DNA of 64,000 nt from positions 1 to 64,000 of the forward strand of contig JAIVFJ010000019.1 in NCBI GenBank assembly GCA_025765615.1. Reading direction: 5' to 3'. Below the pieces are notes generated by a model that worked only from the letters and a program-made list of their open reading frames with translations, was not told the DNA's origin and did no database searches. This stretch comes from Zopfochytrium polystomum (Eukaryota; Chytridiomycota; Chytridiomycetes; Chytridiales; Chytridiaceae). Positions 11,731 to 22,639 of the stretch are shown here, piece after piece (position 1 is the first letter of the stretch; every line of letters starts with the position of its first letter). The position numbers and the translations under genes are program-made.

Positions 11731-12084
11731 GTTTGCAAGATAGTGTATGTGAGCCCAGGGCAGCTGTGTGGCGCAAACCCCGACCTGAAGGTTGCCTGTG
11801 ATGACCTCCTCTCCCTTCTGAGCCCTGGAGAGCTCGTCATTGCAGACAAGGGCTCGGCGCTAGGATACTGCATCATCAAATGGATTGGTACAAGGCACAA
11901 GGACTTAAACTGGCTGGTACGCGAATTTCGAGGCCTTTCTACCCAACAGTTTCGCCACTGTTGGCCCCAGTTGAATGAGTTCTTCAGAATTGTTTGGTTT
12001 CTCGTCGATTTCAAGCTGGAGCATGAGCCCTTGTATGATATTCTCGATGTTATTTTGCGTATGACTGCAGAGGAGTCGCCCTAA
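11731..12084 (+). pseudogene. DDE-type transposase, C-terminal fragment
   Basis: The frame reads VSPGQLCGANPDLKVACDDL followed by LLSPGELVIADKGSALG, the pattern seen around the last catalytic strands of cut-and-paste DDE transposases (Harbinger-like nucleases), and then a helical C-terminus to a TAA near 12084. The usual tyrosine of ADKGY is serine here. The N-terminal catalytic part is absent; the fragment starts shortly after the LTR at 11640. Confidence 0.6.
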
Positions 12085-12089
12085 CCCTT

Positions 12090-12414
12090 AGAGCCTCGAA
12101 ACAAAAAGCAAACAGTTCAACCACCGAAAAAAAAAAAAAAAAAAAGTATAGTCAATGTGACTTGTCAGTGGTGGCGTTGGATCTGGGTGCCTCGCCTCCC
12201 ACCCCGATTTGCACCAACGACGCGTCTTGATACCCCTGTTTCCTCGTCCCCACGCACACCCTCAAAAAGGACAGACACCCCGCTCGCTGGCCAACCCCTC
12301 AACCTCGCAGATGATGTCTCCCCTGTCCCGTCCTGACCACCAATTGCTGGTGAGTGAGGCCGTGAGTTGAGGCGCAACCCGCCCCCCCCCGCCACTTCAT
12401 GAAAGCTGGGAGAG

Positions 12415-12446
<32 letters not shown>

Positions 12447-13316
12447 GTTCGGCCAGAAGTTACCTTCTCATCTCGTTCCGCCCATGGTACTTTTTTTCTC
12501 TACCCACAACACACCTGCATGCGGCAGCCCAAATCCTATCACCCCCTGCTGCGTGGTCTGGCACAATGCTGCAGCGATATTGTTTTCGCTCTCGCCGCAT
12601 CGGACTGAACAGCCGCGTCGCATAGGCGGTCGTTGTCGCTCTGCGTTCCACCCACAAACAAAGTATTGGTGATTCAAAACTACTGTGCGAGTGTGGCAGC
12701 TGATAATGACAACAATGATGATGATTGTGCTGCTCTTTTTGGCGGATGCAGTTGCAGTCCGCGGCCGCGCCCCTCTTCTGCTTCTGTGTAGCGTCGGGTG
12801 TAAAGATTCAGCCCTTCCCCACCTTTTTTCCCCTGTCAGCAGCCTTTTTCATCTGCGCATGGTGTTGGTATTCTTCTGTGTTATTGTTGTGCAGGTGATC
12901 ACATCGTGTGCAGACACATTGTTGCGTAATTTACATGCAGCATTCTTGGCAGTTGGTGCAACAGTCTTGCCAGCTGTTGTGTGAGTATTGCGAATGGCTT
13001 GCAGTATCGTTTTTCAAAAAGACTTGAGCTGACGACTTTCAGAAGTCCTTGCGAGTTTCGAAGCCTCCTGCCTCACCACACAGTCCTCCTATTTGGCCAT
13101 GCCCAGGCTCGCATTTGACTGCCCCCATTGTACAGATTCGACCCCTTACAAGTCATGGGACATGCTCATAGACTTTCCGGCCAAGTCAGTGTGGGGGTTG
13201 GTCTGTCTCGAAGGGACACAATAACTCTTCTTCAAAGTCTTCAGGAACCAGAGGTTGCAAAATGGTTGGGATCGATGGGTGTTGGGGGCGGCGCCTGCTT
13301 TCTGCTGAGCTAAGTG
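12090..13316. other. No recognisable gene
   Basis: Contains a poly(A) run near 12127 and a T-rich run at about 12416-12446. One hydrophobic frame on + (about 12700-12984) begins like a signal peptide but has no family match I can name and no intron or context support. Confidence 0.4.
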
Positions 13317-14750
13317 TGTGAGACTACACAGAGGTCTCAGTGATAAAGCCTAGGGATTTTATTTGCAAAAACAAGCGTACCTGTCATAAAACTGCAAGGA
13401 TTGGGACTCCCTATTATTATTCCTGGTTCTTTAGTTTCCAAGGCGTTATCAAAGTGTATTTGCAGCAAACTCGTCTTTATTATTGGGCCAGCTTTTACTA
13501 CTTTCCTCTTAACAGTTTCCGTTTCGCCAGGGTTTTCTCAACATATTTTCTTTTTTGGTGACAAACAGAGACTGCCTGACTGCCAAGGGATGGGGTGCCT
13601 GACAGGCCGTACCCCAAGCCCGCCTAATTTATTATTTATTTTCGGCACACGCATAGGGTTTGGGGGACTTAGAGCATTTGTTGTGGATGCTCCAAGTCAG
13701 GGGGGTTGACTTGTCAATTTTCTCTCTCTCTGTTTTTGGGCCATTTCTCGTTTTCCTTTTCTTCAATCTGATTTCTGTCCTTCGGCACCAATACAGAGTC
13801 CCTTCAAATCCATCTGGCTCACAAGGTGAGGGTAGTGAGAGATGGTACACACCCAGGTGTATACATGGTCCCTTAGTAGGGCTCCTCTTAAGGGGCTGTG
13901 GGTGGGGAATGCAGCTGGCCCCACCAGCGACTGTGTGACATTGCTGGCTCTGTGTTGGAGTGAGGATCCCCAGCGCTTGCCTGCTGCGACAATGGTGGTG
14001 ATGGTGGTGACAACGGTGGCGTTGTCGTCCCCAACCTTCCTGTCCTGCAAGGGTGTTGGTGGCCGTGCTCAGTGTGGCCCCCGACACCTTGAGAGTTTGA
14101 TCTCCTGCCTCGGTCCTATAGCTGTGAGAGTGCGTTGTGTGAATATGAGTGCAATGCAATAAAGCCCGTTGGTCGAGTGATTGTGCTGACGCAGCCCGGC
14201 GGGGGGTGTGTACGATTGCAGATGTTTCCGCGTGCGAGTTCCCTGCTGGCAACCTTCCAACCCCTACATAGTCGACTCCCTTCTCTCTCTCCCCGCCTGT
14301 CGCTGGCTACGATGAGGGCTCCCACAGCACCCTCCGCGACGAGGGGCGCTAGGTCGCGCCCTGTCTGTCCCGTCGCTGTTAACTGCTCCTGTTGTATTTG
14401 ATATTAGGTTCCTGAGATAAAAACCCACCTTTCCCTCTTCTCTCTCTTTATTCTGCGGTTGTGTTGCGCCCTTGGGAGTGCCCTTCCATTTCCCCTCGCA
14501 TCGATCGGCAGCCACACGAGTAATCCGTGCCCCGGCACTGATCCCTCAGAGGATTGTCCATCTGAATGTTCATTCTTTGTGTTTCAGACCCCTGTTAGAC
14601 AGATCAGTAGGATACTTTGTGGACAAGGCAAGTAGTAGGGTTGAAACACCCCTAGACAACAGCCCAATAAAGTTAGTTTCAGCCTATTATTCGCTTTCCC
14701 TCACTCTAGGGCCCAGATCCCAGGGTCAAAGGAGTGAGTATAATCTCAAA
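13317..14750 (+). mobile_element. 1.43-kb repeat with terminal TGTGAGACTA, copy A (solo LTR or non-autonomous element)
   Basis: Starts TGTGAGACTACACAGAGG and ends TATAATCTCAAA. It matches, in opposite orientation, 40251-41679, whose ends are perfect inverted repeats TGTGAGACTA/TAGTCTCACA. No coding frame. Two AATAAA signals on + (near 14157 and 14662) would suit a long LTR. No target duplication is visible at either copy, so solo LTR and DNA-type element both remain possible. Confidence 0.7.
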
Positions 14751-15384
14751 GTGGGCAAATGTGGTGCCACAGACAAGGACTAATTGCAAACCTTTTGGGG
14801 AGTTAGATCACAAGGCCCCAGCAACGAATTCACGGCCCAGTTCTGACATTGTAATTGCTGAGCCACAATCCTTACTGACTTCTGAGGAACCTGGACAGTG
14901 CAGGGAAAGTGATGTGGCTGTTTCGATGGTCTCCCAACCCAGCGTGAATGTTCCAGCAGGCAAGAGACACGGTAGACACTGGTGAGATAATGGAGGGGGT
15001 GGAGTCAGTTGAGGTGATGGCATCTCGACTGCAACCGGCAAAACTGGACGTTGCCAGTGTCGAATCACAGCCTGTGTGTCCAGCCATATACTCCACATGT
15101 TTATTGGCTTCGCCCAGCGGGAGGGGCTGGAAAAGCAAGTACGTCGATGACTGCAATTTTGGCTCAATTGTCTGCCCACTAAACTGATGCGCCTGTGGAC
15201 ATTGTACTGCTGCTGACGATCCTTCACCAGTACTGAGCACTACTGGACTCGAAGTCAGCCTTGAGTGGTTGCACAGACACACGAAGGGCGGGGAAACCCA
15301 GAAGAAGTGTCGAAAGATCCTTTTAGATATTTTTGATGACAAACAATCCAAAATGAATTTAGGATAGAAGTCTACTTCTGCAAT
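14751..15384. other. Unassigned sequence between repeat A and the ankyrin relic
   Basis: A short plus frame near 15190-15365 looks protein-like (ending KCRKILLDIFDDKQSKMNLG) but I cannot assign it. Other frames are interrupted. Confidence 0.3.
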
Positions 15385-15730
15385 CTCCTAAACCACCCAA
15401 AGAGGACACGACAGTTGCCTGAAGGAAATTTCCCATCAAGGAATTCAGCAATGCCCTTGTGACCATTCCTTTTGGCAATATCCGAAGGCCTTTCACCATC
15501 AGAGTTCACAGCAGAGGCATTTGCTTTCTGAGTGATCTACCACATCACAACTTCCAGACGGCCGTTCTGAGATGCAATGTGGAGTGGTGTTTCCTTCTCC
15601 TTGGTCTCAGTATCCACAGTGGCACCCTGCTGCACCAACCACTTTACAACTTCCAAATGGCTGCTCCCAGATGCAATGAAGTGTGGTGTCCACTTGTTCT
15701 TGTTCTCAGCACCCACGGTGGCACGATGTC
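15385..15730 (-). pseudogene. Ankyrin-repeat relic (C-terminal end of a receptor-like gene)
   Basis: Minus-strand translation gives two and a half ankyrin units close to those at 1-520: TVGAENKNKWTPHFIASGSS, HLEVVKWLVQQGATVDTETK, then TPLHIASQNGRLEVV, followed by a more divergent unit DGERPSDIAKRNGHKGIAEF and a stop near 15385. A small frame change separates the units. No NACHT remains; the sequence butts against the tail of the LRR membrane gene at about 15740. Probably the 3' remnant of a paralogue of the gene at 1-3603. Confidence 0.75.
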
Positions 15731-17320
15731 TTTGCCGAGGTCCCTAACGTCGACCCAGAACGATCGACCGTGAGCGTGCTCAAGCCTTTGTTGTAAAAGG
15801 GATGCTTTTCCACCAATGTCAATGTCTTCGGTTCTGGAGAAGGACTCCTGTACGAGACCGCGGGCTCCGCTGTCGTTCCTGCGGCTTCTTCGTCAGTTGC
15901 AGTGGACACCGCACCGCGATCGCCACTACTCGCATCACTCGGCTTCCGTTGCAGATGGGGCTTCAGGGGCGGATGTTTCTCCCTCTGTCGCCGCTTGAGT
16001 GCGACAAAAGCCGCAACCAAAGCTGCAACCACCACCGCCCCGACGACGCACGCGATCGCCGCGAGACTCCCCGACGACTGTCCCGAGCCGCCACTGCCAG
16101 AAAGGGTGCCGCCGGCAGACGGACCGGGTTCGATCGACGCAGTCGGACTTCCGCTACCGCTACTGTCGTTTGATGGAGCCGCAGTATTCACGACAGCCGA
16201 CCCGACCGCGGTGCTTCCAGATGTGGCAATGCTGTTGCTGGACAGGGACGCTGAAATCGTGGCGCAGACGTTCAGGGGTGTTCCAGTCCTTTTTGAAACT
16301 GCTGAGTCGGGTCACATTTTCAGCAAGTGCCTACCTAAAATCTTTGACGATCGAGATTCGTCCAGGCGGGTTTGCAATGTTTATACTAGATTGACGTTCC
16401 GTTCTTTAGTTCAACATACTGCCGCCGCGATGCCGAGAATCTTCGCTCACCAGGTTTTGTAGATCCAGAAAGTATTCAAGCTCTGAAGGTTGCCCCACGA
16501 AGGAGGAATTTCCCCATAAAGTGGATTACCTTCAAGGTAGCTGGTGAAGGATAACTAAGGGTTACTGACTTTGAAAGCGGAAAACACTTACATTTCTTGC
16601 AACCCGGTCGCAGAGCCTAAAGACGCACGCAAGGTTCCTGTGAAGGAATTATCGCCAAGATCGCTGTTTGATGGGCATTAGCTTTCCCAAAATGAGTTAC
16701 GATGGAAAAGAAATACCACAGACAATGTCCGAAGCTTTGGATTAGAGGAAAAGATGTCGGGAATCAGCCCAGTGTGCTGGTTTTGAGAAAGGTCGCTGAA
16801 AGTGGATGGGATGCATTAAACAAGCAGTCGATCAATTAGTAGCTGATCACACTGATTCGCCCGGATAACACACTCACAACTCCTGAAGGTTTGGCAAGTT
16901 CGTGATCTCCGACGGAAAGCTTCCTGTGAAGTTGTTCTTGTTGAGATTCCTGTCGAAAACCGTATCAAAGACCTTATCGTCCAGCAACCACTCCTGCGAT
17001 CACTTACAGAACCTCCAGCGCCGTCAGTTCAAACACTTGCGGCGGAACCGCGCCGCCGAGGGTCAAGTCCGCCACACTCAGTGAGACAACGCGGCCGCCA
17101 CGGCAGTCGATGAAGTCGACGTGGTTGTTGGCGTCGTACTCGCAGCAGTTGCTTTTGGCAACATGTGAGCGGGTGTGAGGTGGGGATCGTAATGGGCTCT
17201 GTGCACTGGAAGCGGACGAGCAGGAAGACCTACCTTGGGAAGGGGACCGTCGGAAACGCGGCTTTCACCGTGTCGCAGTCGGCTGGCGCTGACAAACTGC
17301 GATCGAGCTGGTCAACTCAG
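15706..17320 (-). CDS. LRR single-pass membrane protein 1
   Basis: Minus strand, several introns. N-terminal pieces: SAPADCDTVKAAFPTVPFPR near 17270, then a cap NCCEYDANNHVDFIDC and RVVSLSVADLTLGGAVPPQV near 17040-17150 ending at a GTAAGT donor. LRR units follow (SYLEGNPLYGEIPPSWGNLQ near 16500-16550). The last exon (16191 down) has a Ser/Gly-rich stalk, one membrane helix (SLAAIACVVGAVVVAALVAA), a basic stop-transfer (LKRRQREK) and a cytoplasmic tail. The LxGxIP pattern is the plant-type LRR class. There is no kinase domain, so it is receptor-like only. Signal peptide exon not located; the tail stop at 15706 may reflect fusion to the ankyrin relic just downstream. Confidence 0.7.
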
Positions 17321-18215
17321 CATAGGAGGCGCGGACGGTTCGATCTGCGTTGGAGGGGTGGAGACACGTGCGAGCTGTGTGATGCAGAGTTGTTGGGGAA
17401 GGAGTCTGGTGCACTTCCGAGTCGGTGACCGTCGCAGGGTTGTCAAGGGACGACTGCGAGTGGATTGCTTGCGGGTGTCGACCGAAGTGGGCAAGACACA
17501 GCAGACAGCGCCTTTTTCCTCCACAGGCAACTTCTTGACAATGATGGACGGCGTCAGAGGTGTTTGCGTCCGCGCGATTGATTCCAACGTGATCAGCGGC
17601 TCAGAGCTGTCGTCGTTACCGGTACCGCCTGGCGATGAGTTGCTTCCTGCAGCAGCATTCGATCCCATACCACAGTTCGCATGTCCATCCGTCTCGCCAC
17701 CCTGTACAAACGCCTCGCCGTTGTGGGCTCGGACCTTTCGCTCAAGATTCGCTTGCCGCCGACGGCGGAGCAAGATGACCGCGACGGCCGTCAGGGCGGC
17801 GATGAGAACGACACCGAGGATAATGGCTGCCAAGGCCGGAGTGGAGATGGCAGAGTTGCTGGTAAATGCGGGTGATGTGATAGTAACGGTTGGACCTGGG
17901 ACGGTGGAGATCGAAACACCGCCAGAGGCACTCCGAGGACTATCCGTGGTCGGCTCGTCACTCTTGCTGCCTGCGGACAGAGGTTCCGACGCCGATTTCG
18001 AAGTCCCTGGAACGTCAGTCCCTGTGAGAACGCCACTTGCGAGTGTCGAAGCGGTCGAAGTTGGAGCCGCTGCAGTCGAATCTGCCGTCGAGGTAGTAAT
18101 GGATGGGCAATCGGATCGAGGCGATCCGACTCTGTAAAATGTAGTTTGAAGTCCTCAGTGCCCAAAATCGAAGCTGCTTCTCCACTCTAAAGCGAGGTAC
18201 CTGAGCTGCCATCAA
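17312..18215 (-). CDS. Ser/Thr-rich single-pass membrane protein 2
   Basis: The final exon reads a Ser/Thr-rich stalk (SITTSTADSTAAAPTSTAST near 18060-18115), one helix (LAAIILGVVLIAALTAVAVI), a basic stop-transfer (LLRRRRQ) and an acidic/Ser tail to a stop at 17312. The stalk and tail resemble those of the genes on either side, but no LRR is seen. The start is uncertain: an ATG near 18200 followed by a GTACCT donor is one option. It may be a paralogue that lost its LRR exons. Overlaps the 5' part of gene 1 by a few bases. Confidence 0.55.
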
Positions 18216-19797
18216 TATATAATAGATGCAAACTTGGCGACGTCCTTTGACGATGGCTTCGCAGCGTGGAGGGCTCCTGCGGGCAGCGGTGCAGGAATCG
18301 GCGAGGGGACGATGCGAATCCGCAGCGCCTCGACCGGTCCGGGATCCCCTCCACCCGTGGCCGCCTCCGCTATCTGCGCTCCTCCTCCCGCACCCGAACT
18401 TTCAGCCACGGTCACCGTCTTGAGCCCGCCACCTTCCTTTGCGCGTCTCCGCCTCCTTACGACGAGGATCCCGAGGATCAGCAGCGCAACCCCGATCGCG
18501 ACGCCCACGCACATTGCCACCGCCGCCGTCACCGAGATCGACGAGCCTGGCGGCGGCTGCCCGGACCCGCCGGGGCTGCCCGGTCCCTGGTCGACGCCGA
18601 CCGTGGGGCTTTGCCCGTTGTCGCCGTTGTTGCGCGCCGAAGTGCCGATTCCAAGAATTGTCGTCGATGCAGGGGCTCCCATTGTGCCGGCCGAGCTCCC
18701 GGACGCCCCCGTCTGGCCTGTCGTTCCCGACGAGGGGCGGCGCCATCGCCACGGAGTTGAGAAGCGCTCGACGGTTCTGACCCGTTGCCGGTTCCATCCG
18801 GTGGGGCGGACGAGGGAGATGTGGCTGTTGGAGCTGGGTTGTTTGACGTTTTGGAAGGCGCGTTGAGCGAGGACGCGATTGCCGTGCATTCTGGAGGTGG
18901 GGAACCGAAACTGGTTTAAGGTTAAAGGAGGTGGATTATCATTTGAGAGAAATCCTGAAGCCGGATGTGCCTTTTAGCTTGCCTTGAAGCGAGTCTGGAT
19001 TGACACTGGTGACGACATCAGAGAAGAAGAAAAAAAAAACTGGCAAACCAACCAAGTTCTGGCTATCGAAAAGGACTGCAGCGTTGGGTGGTTCGACAAA
19101 TCTGCTGGTATGTCACCGTATAGGAGCTGATCGCTCAAGTCTCTTTTGACAGGGAACCAAAACGAGATCACGCCATCAGACAATCGGGTAAAATATCTCA
19201 TCATCGCTTACAAATAGGTTAGACTCGTGAGTTTCCCAAAACCCTCAGGTATTCTTCCCGTGATCTGATTAAATGGAAGCTCTCTTTGGAGCGATAAGAG
19301 GTTGAGAACCGTAACACCACAACAACCGTCTTTTTCCATGCAAAAGAGAGCCACCTACACAGTCGTCAGGCCGGTTAACTCAAAGAAGGCAGGAGGGAAA
19401 CGAGAAGCCCGCCAGCATGTTGAAGAAATGTATCGTTGTGATGCGATTTTCGTTGCACCCTATGTACCCGTTGTCGGAGTTTGTGATGAAACTACAGCAT
19501 TGGTCCAACCTTCGTCGGAAGAGCTTCGTTAAAGCGTGGGGGAAGAAAGCATCATGGCGATCACCTACCCGCTGATGGACGGGAACGCTTGCACCAGGAG
19601 GCGACAGTCGGAGTCGAGAGACATGAGGTGGCTGTGAGTGTAACAGAGCTACTGGACCGTCGCAGTGAAAAGACGATGGGTGTATCGAGAAAAGGGAGAA
19701 GGGACGCGCAGTCGCCTCCTGCGATGCAGGGTTGCCAGAGGGGGATGGCGATCCAAAGGAATATCAATGCAGATCTTGGGATGCGGCGCGTGCGCAC
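18212..19797 (-). CDS. LRR single-pass membrane protein 3
   Basis: ATG at 19797 starts a signal peptide (MRTRRIPRSALIFLWIAIPL). Downstream are an LRR cap (NCCSFITNSDNGYIGCNENR near 19460), LRR units LPFNQITGRIPEGFGKLTSL near 19250 and LLYGDIPADLSNHPTLQSFS near 19100, then a Gly/Pro stalk, a helix (AVAMCVGVAIGVALLILGIL) with VVRRRRRAK and a tail ending at 18212. Introns separate nearly every LRR. The protein would be displayed at the cell surface; ligand unknown. This is the most complete member of the three-gene array. Confidence 0.72.
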
Positions 19798-19952
19798 TCA
19801 AGGCCAAGTCTGTCTTTCCCCTTTCCATCTTCGGCAAGTGCTGTGTCTTGCCTTACCACATTATGCAATCATCGCACTGGAAACACTTCGTTTTTATTGA
19901 GAAACCCCTCGATACATCCGTCCATTTGGTAATCCCCGACAATCCACAAGGT

Positions 19953-21120
19953 TCACAACGTAGCATTTTCTTCCATGTGCTGCGCAATCACCTCGGCCAG
20001 CCTCTCGGGCTGGTCAAGCATTACAAACGCGTACGAGTCGGCCACCTCCACCGTCTTGACCTTGTCGTACGGCGCCATCGCTGTTCCAACAGCCGATGCG
20101 CTCGGCGATCGACGTAGGACTTCCGCAAACCGCATCATGTACTTTGCCGAAAACAACATCGTGTCGTCAGGCGTTACGACAACGGTCGACGGCCGCCGAA
20201 ACTTGTGAAGCTCGTCGGCGAGGCGCAGCGTGTGGCGGTTGTCAACGTCCAGCAGGATCTTCTTCACGTCCTTTTTGACTTCGTCGGTGGTGACGATGCG
20301 CTTGGTCAGGGCTTCCAGGATGGAGGTTTGGTCGGGGATTTTCTTGACCAGCCAGCAGAGTGAGAGGGGCATGTTGACGAGGTACGGGTTGGTAAAGTAC
20401 ACACACAGGATGTCGATGAGGAGCGTACCCGGGAGGGTGCGGGCAAGCTTGATGAGGGGCATAAAAATGGCGGGGAGGAAATTGTCGAAGCCTGCAATGT
20501 TTCCGTTCGGGATTGGTGAGCCTTGAGGACAATAAAGTGCGAACTGAAAAAATCTGACACTTACAATCGCAGGGTGTCATGACCAACCCCTTGATCTTCC
20601 TTCCCCTGCCGTTCCCTTCGATTTCCCTTCGGATCATAGTCTGCACGATCACGCCACCCGTATCGTTTCCAACAATGACGTACTCCTTGACCCCGAGGCC
20701 GGCGAGCATCTCCTCGACGCCTTTGGCAACGTTCTCAAACGTCAGCAGGCTGCGGTCCTTGACGGGCGTCAGCTGGCACCCGAGCGGCAGGTCCGGCGCG
20801 ATGCACTGGTAACCCTGCGCCGCGAGCGGCGCCATCGTCTTGGTCCACACCTCCGAGTCGACCAGCAGACCGTGGATGAAGACGATCGTCGGCTTGGACG
20901 GGTCGTAGGCGGGCGCCGACGCGGGCAGACACATTCGTACGGAGAACTTGTGCAGGGTTAGGGTTAAGGTCGAGAACGGCGAGCGGGTGAGTGTGAGGTT
21001 GATTGGAAGGGCGACGCGGGTGCAGAGGCGCGGAAAGTCAAGCAGAGCGGGCGACGAGAGAATGGACGTGTTGGTGCAGCGAAGGGCGGCGGGCTGGATG
21101 CGACTGGCGCTGCTGAACAT
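19953..21120 (-). CDS. Alpha/beta hydrolase, Asp-nucleophile type
   Basis: Two exons, 21120 (or 20932)-20575 and 20491-19953, joined by an 83-nt GTAAGT...CAG intron that restores TPCDC-GFDNFLPAIFM. Core motifs: PTIVFIHGLLVDSEVW (oxyanion HG), APDLPLG, and VGNDTGGVIVQ in which the nucleophile-elbow residue is Asp, as in haloalkane dehalogenases and epoxide hydrolases rather than Ser esterases. The expected C-terminal catalytic His is not where it should be: the segment reads VADSYAFVMLDQPERLAEVI with Ala at the usual His. ATG at 21120 would add a Ser/Arg-rich leader like a mitochondrial presequence; ATG at 20932 starts right at the domain. Activity is therefore doubtful although the frame is intact. 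Confidence 0.8.
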
Positions 21121-21341
21121 TGGGGGCGATGGGGAGGGTGGAGCTGAGTTTGGACCGGGGTTAAATAGAAAAACCACACTGGAGGGAGGCGGAGACAGAG
21201 GGAGTGGAGCAGACACGGAGACAGAGAGCGGAAAGAGCGGAAAGAGCGGAAAGGGAAACGGAAAAAGCGGAAAGAAGTCACAGCGACCACCACGAACGAA
21301 CAACGTGTTCCGGGTTGGTTGGGAAGGAATAAAAGGTGTCA

Positions 21342-21430
21342 TTTTTGGACAGCATTTTGGACAGAGGCTTCCGACAGGCCCCTCTCGGAAAGTGCCTTTT
21401 ATTTGTCCATTTTTGGACATGTCCAAAAAT
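21342..21430. promoter_or_regulatory. Cluster of TTTTGGACA half-sites with a 22-nt perfect palindrome
   Basis: ATTTTTGGACA occurs at about 21342, a close copy ATTTTGGACA at 21354, and 21409-21430 is a perfect palindrome of two ATTTTTGGACA half-sites back to back. It lies 5' of the minus-strand hydrolase (about 220 bp before the ATG at 21120), so a dimeric regulator site is possible. Function is inference. Confidence 0.4.
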
Positions 21431-22198
21431 CAACACTGCTGGATTCCTTTCGTTGAGATTGTGAGAATGAAATGAATAACTGGTTGTGATCTGTTCTCCC
21501 GTTTTGGCAACTTCGATCTGTCACACCAATGCAGTAAAGCCGCTGCTTGCGTGCTTTACCTACCCATAACCATTTCTTTCGTCTGTTTGTCGAAGTGACA
21601 CCATCACTCTGTCTATTCGTCGCATTGGAATTTTGTCGTCAGTTTCTTGTTTCAAAGAGTGCGTCGATTGAGTGGCCGATAATCAGGCTGGTATTCGCAA
21701 GTGAAAAGAAAGGGACCTACCACAGAGCTGGCAAACAACGTGATCGAGACGGAGAGTTTGAATTGCACAACAAATTTGATTAGAGGCTGAAAAATGAAAA
21801 CTCAATCAACCTACCCATTCCAAAAAACGAGACCCAAAGAAATCAAATCAGATGTGCGATTCCCCGAATGCCTCAGCGCCTCTGAAGATGGCCAATAGAC
21901 CTCCACAATTGCCGATCTTACCAGGAGTTTCCCGATACATCGGCAAAATGGCAGGAGGGAAGCAAAAAAATGTACTCTGGACGAGTCCGGAATCAAACTG
22001 GTGACTTTGCGATATTGGTATATATTCACCTTCATCTTACCACTACCTTTTGTATAGACTTTTTGACACAAGGTCATATAATTCAAGCAATAAGCATTAC
22101 TGACATGATGTGCCTCCAGGCCATGGAAATTGACCCATATTTCAAGTTTGAGTCCAGTTTGAAATTGCAGAAAGGTTGAAGTACTTTCTCTTTTGCAG

Positions 22199-22215
22199 AC
22201 ACACACACACACACA

Positions 22216-22294
<79 letters not shown>
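22199..22294. repeat. Microsatellite (AC)n-(TC)n
   Basis: About 20 bp of AC repeat followed by about 76 bp of TC repeat, directly downstream of the HMG-box-like gene's stop. Confidence 0.98.
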
Positions 22295-22297
<3 letters not shown>

Positions 22298-22300
22298 CCT

Positions 22301-22624
22301 TCAGTCTTCCTCCAAATGCCCACCCCCCCGCAATCGCTTCAACGCTCTTGCAAAGCGATTTTCGGAGTCGGCCGCGATTTGCACTCGCCTCATAAACCTT
22401 TCACGAACCTCCCGACCTCCGCGCTCCCACTCGTTGTAGAGCCGGTCCTCCAGCTCCTCCACAGTTAGGGAGCTGCTTGATTGCTCTGCTGCCGCCAAAT
22501 GGTGCGCCCTGCGCTCCTGGCAGAACAATTGGAACGCGGTCATTAACGCTATGGATGATGCTGGAGCAGGCCTTTTCATTGGAACTTCAAAGTCACTATT
22601 TTCCTTATTTGAAGAGAGGGGCAA
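22301..22624 (-). CDS. HMG-box-like small protein
   Basis: An uninterrupted 107-residue frame. After a short basic leader the sequence MTAFQLFCQERRAHHLAAAE and LEDRLYNEWERGGREVRERF follow the HMG-box pattern (hydrophobic F-LF at helix 1, W in helix 2, an acidic helix 3 ending with basic residues). HMG boxes bend DNA in chromatin or act as transcription factors. The box is degenerate (no conserved KRP start immediately before it), so the call is by pattern. The stop sits against the TC microsatellite. Confidence 0.6.
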   Translation of the reverse strand: MPLSSNKENSDFEVPMKRPAPASSIALMTAFQLFCQERRAHHLAAAEQSSSSLTVEELEDRLYNEWERGGREVRERFMRRVQIAADSENRFARALKRLRGGGHLEED

Positions 22625-22639
22625 TAAGAGTCAGTCAGT

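Noticed and set aside
12685..12984. Small hydrophobic plus frame resembling a signal peptide
   Set aside because: No family, no splice or context support; region otherwise non-coding.
13317..14750. A protein-coding gene in the 1.43-kb repeat
   Set aside because: The second copy at 40251-41679 does not keep any frame, so open stretches are not conserved.
21965..22060. Minus-strand segment resembling the 3' half of a tRNA (GTTTGATTCCGGAC)
   Set aside because: Stems do not pair and no anticodon arm can be drawn; at best a very old tRNA-derived fragment.
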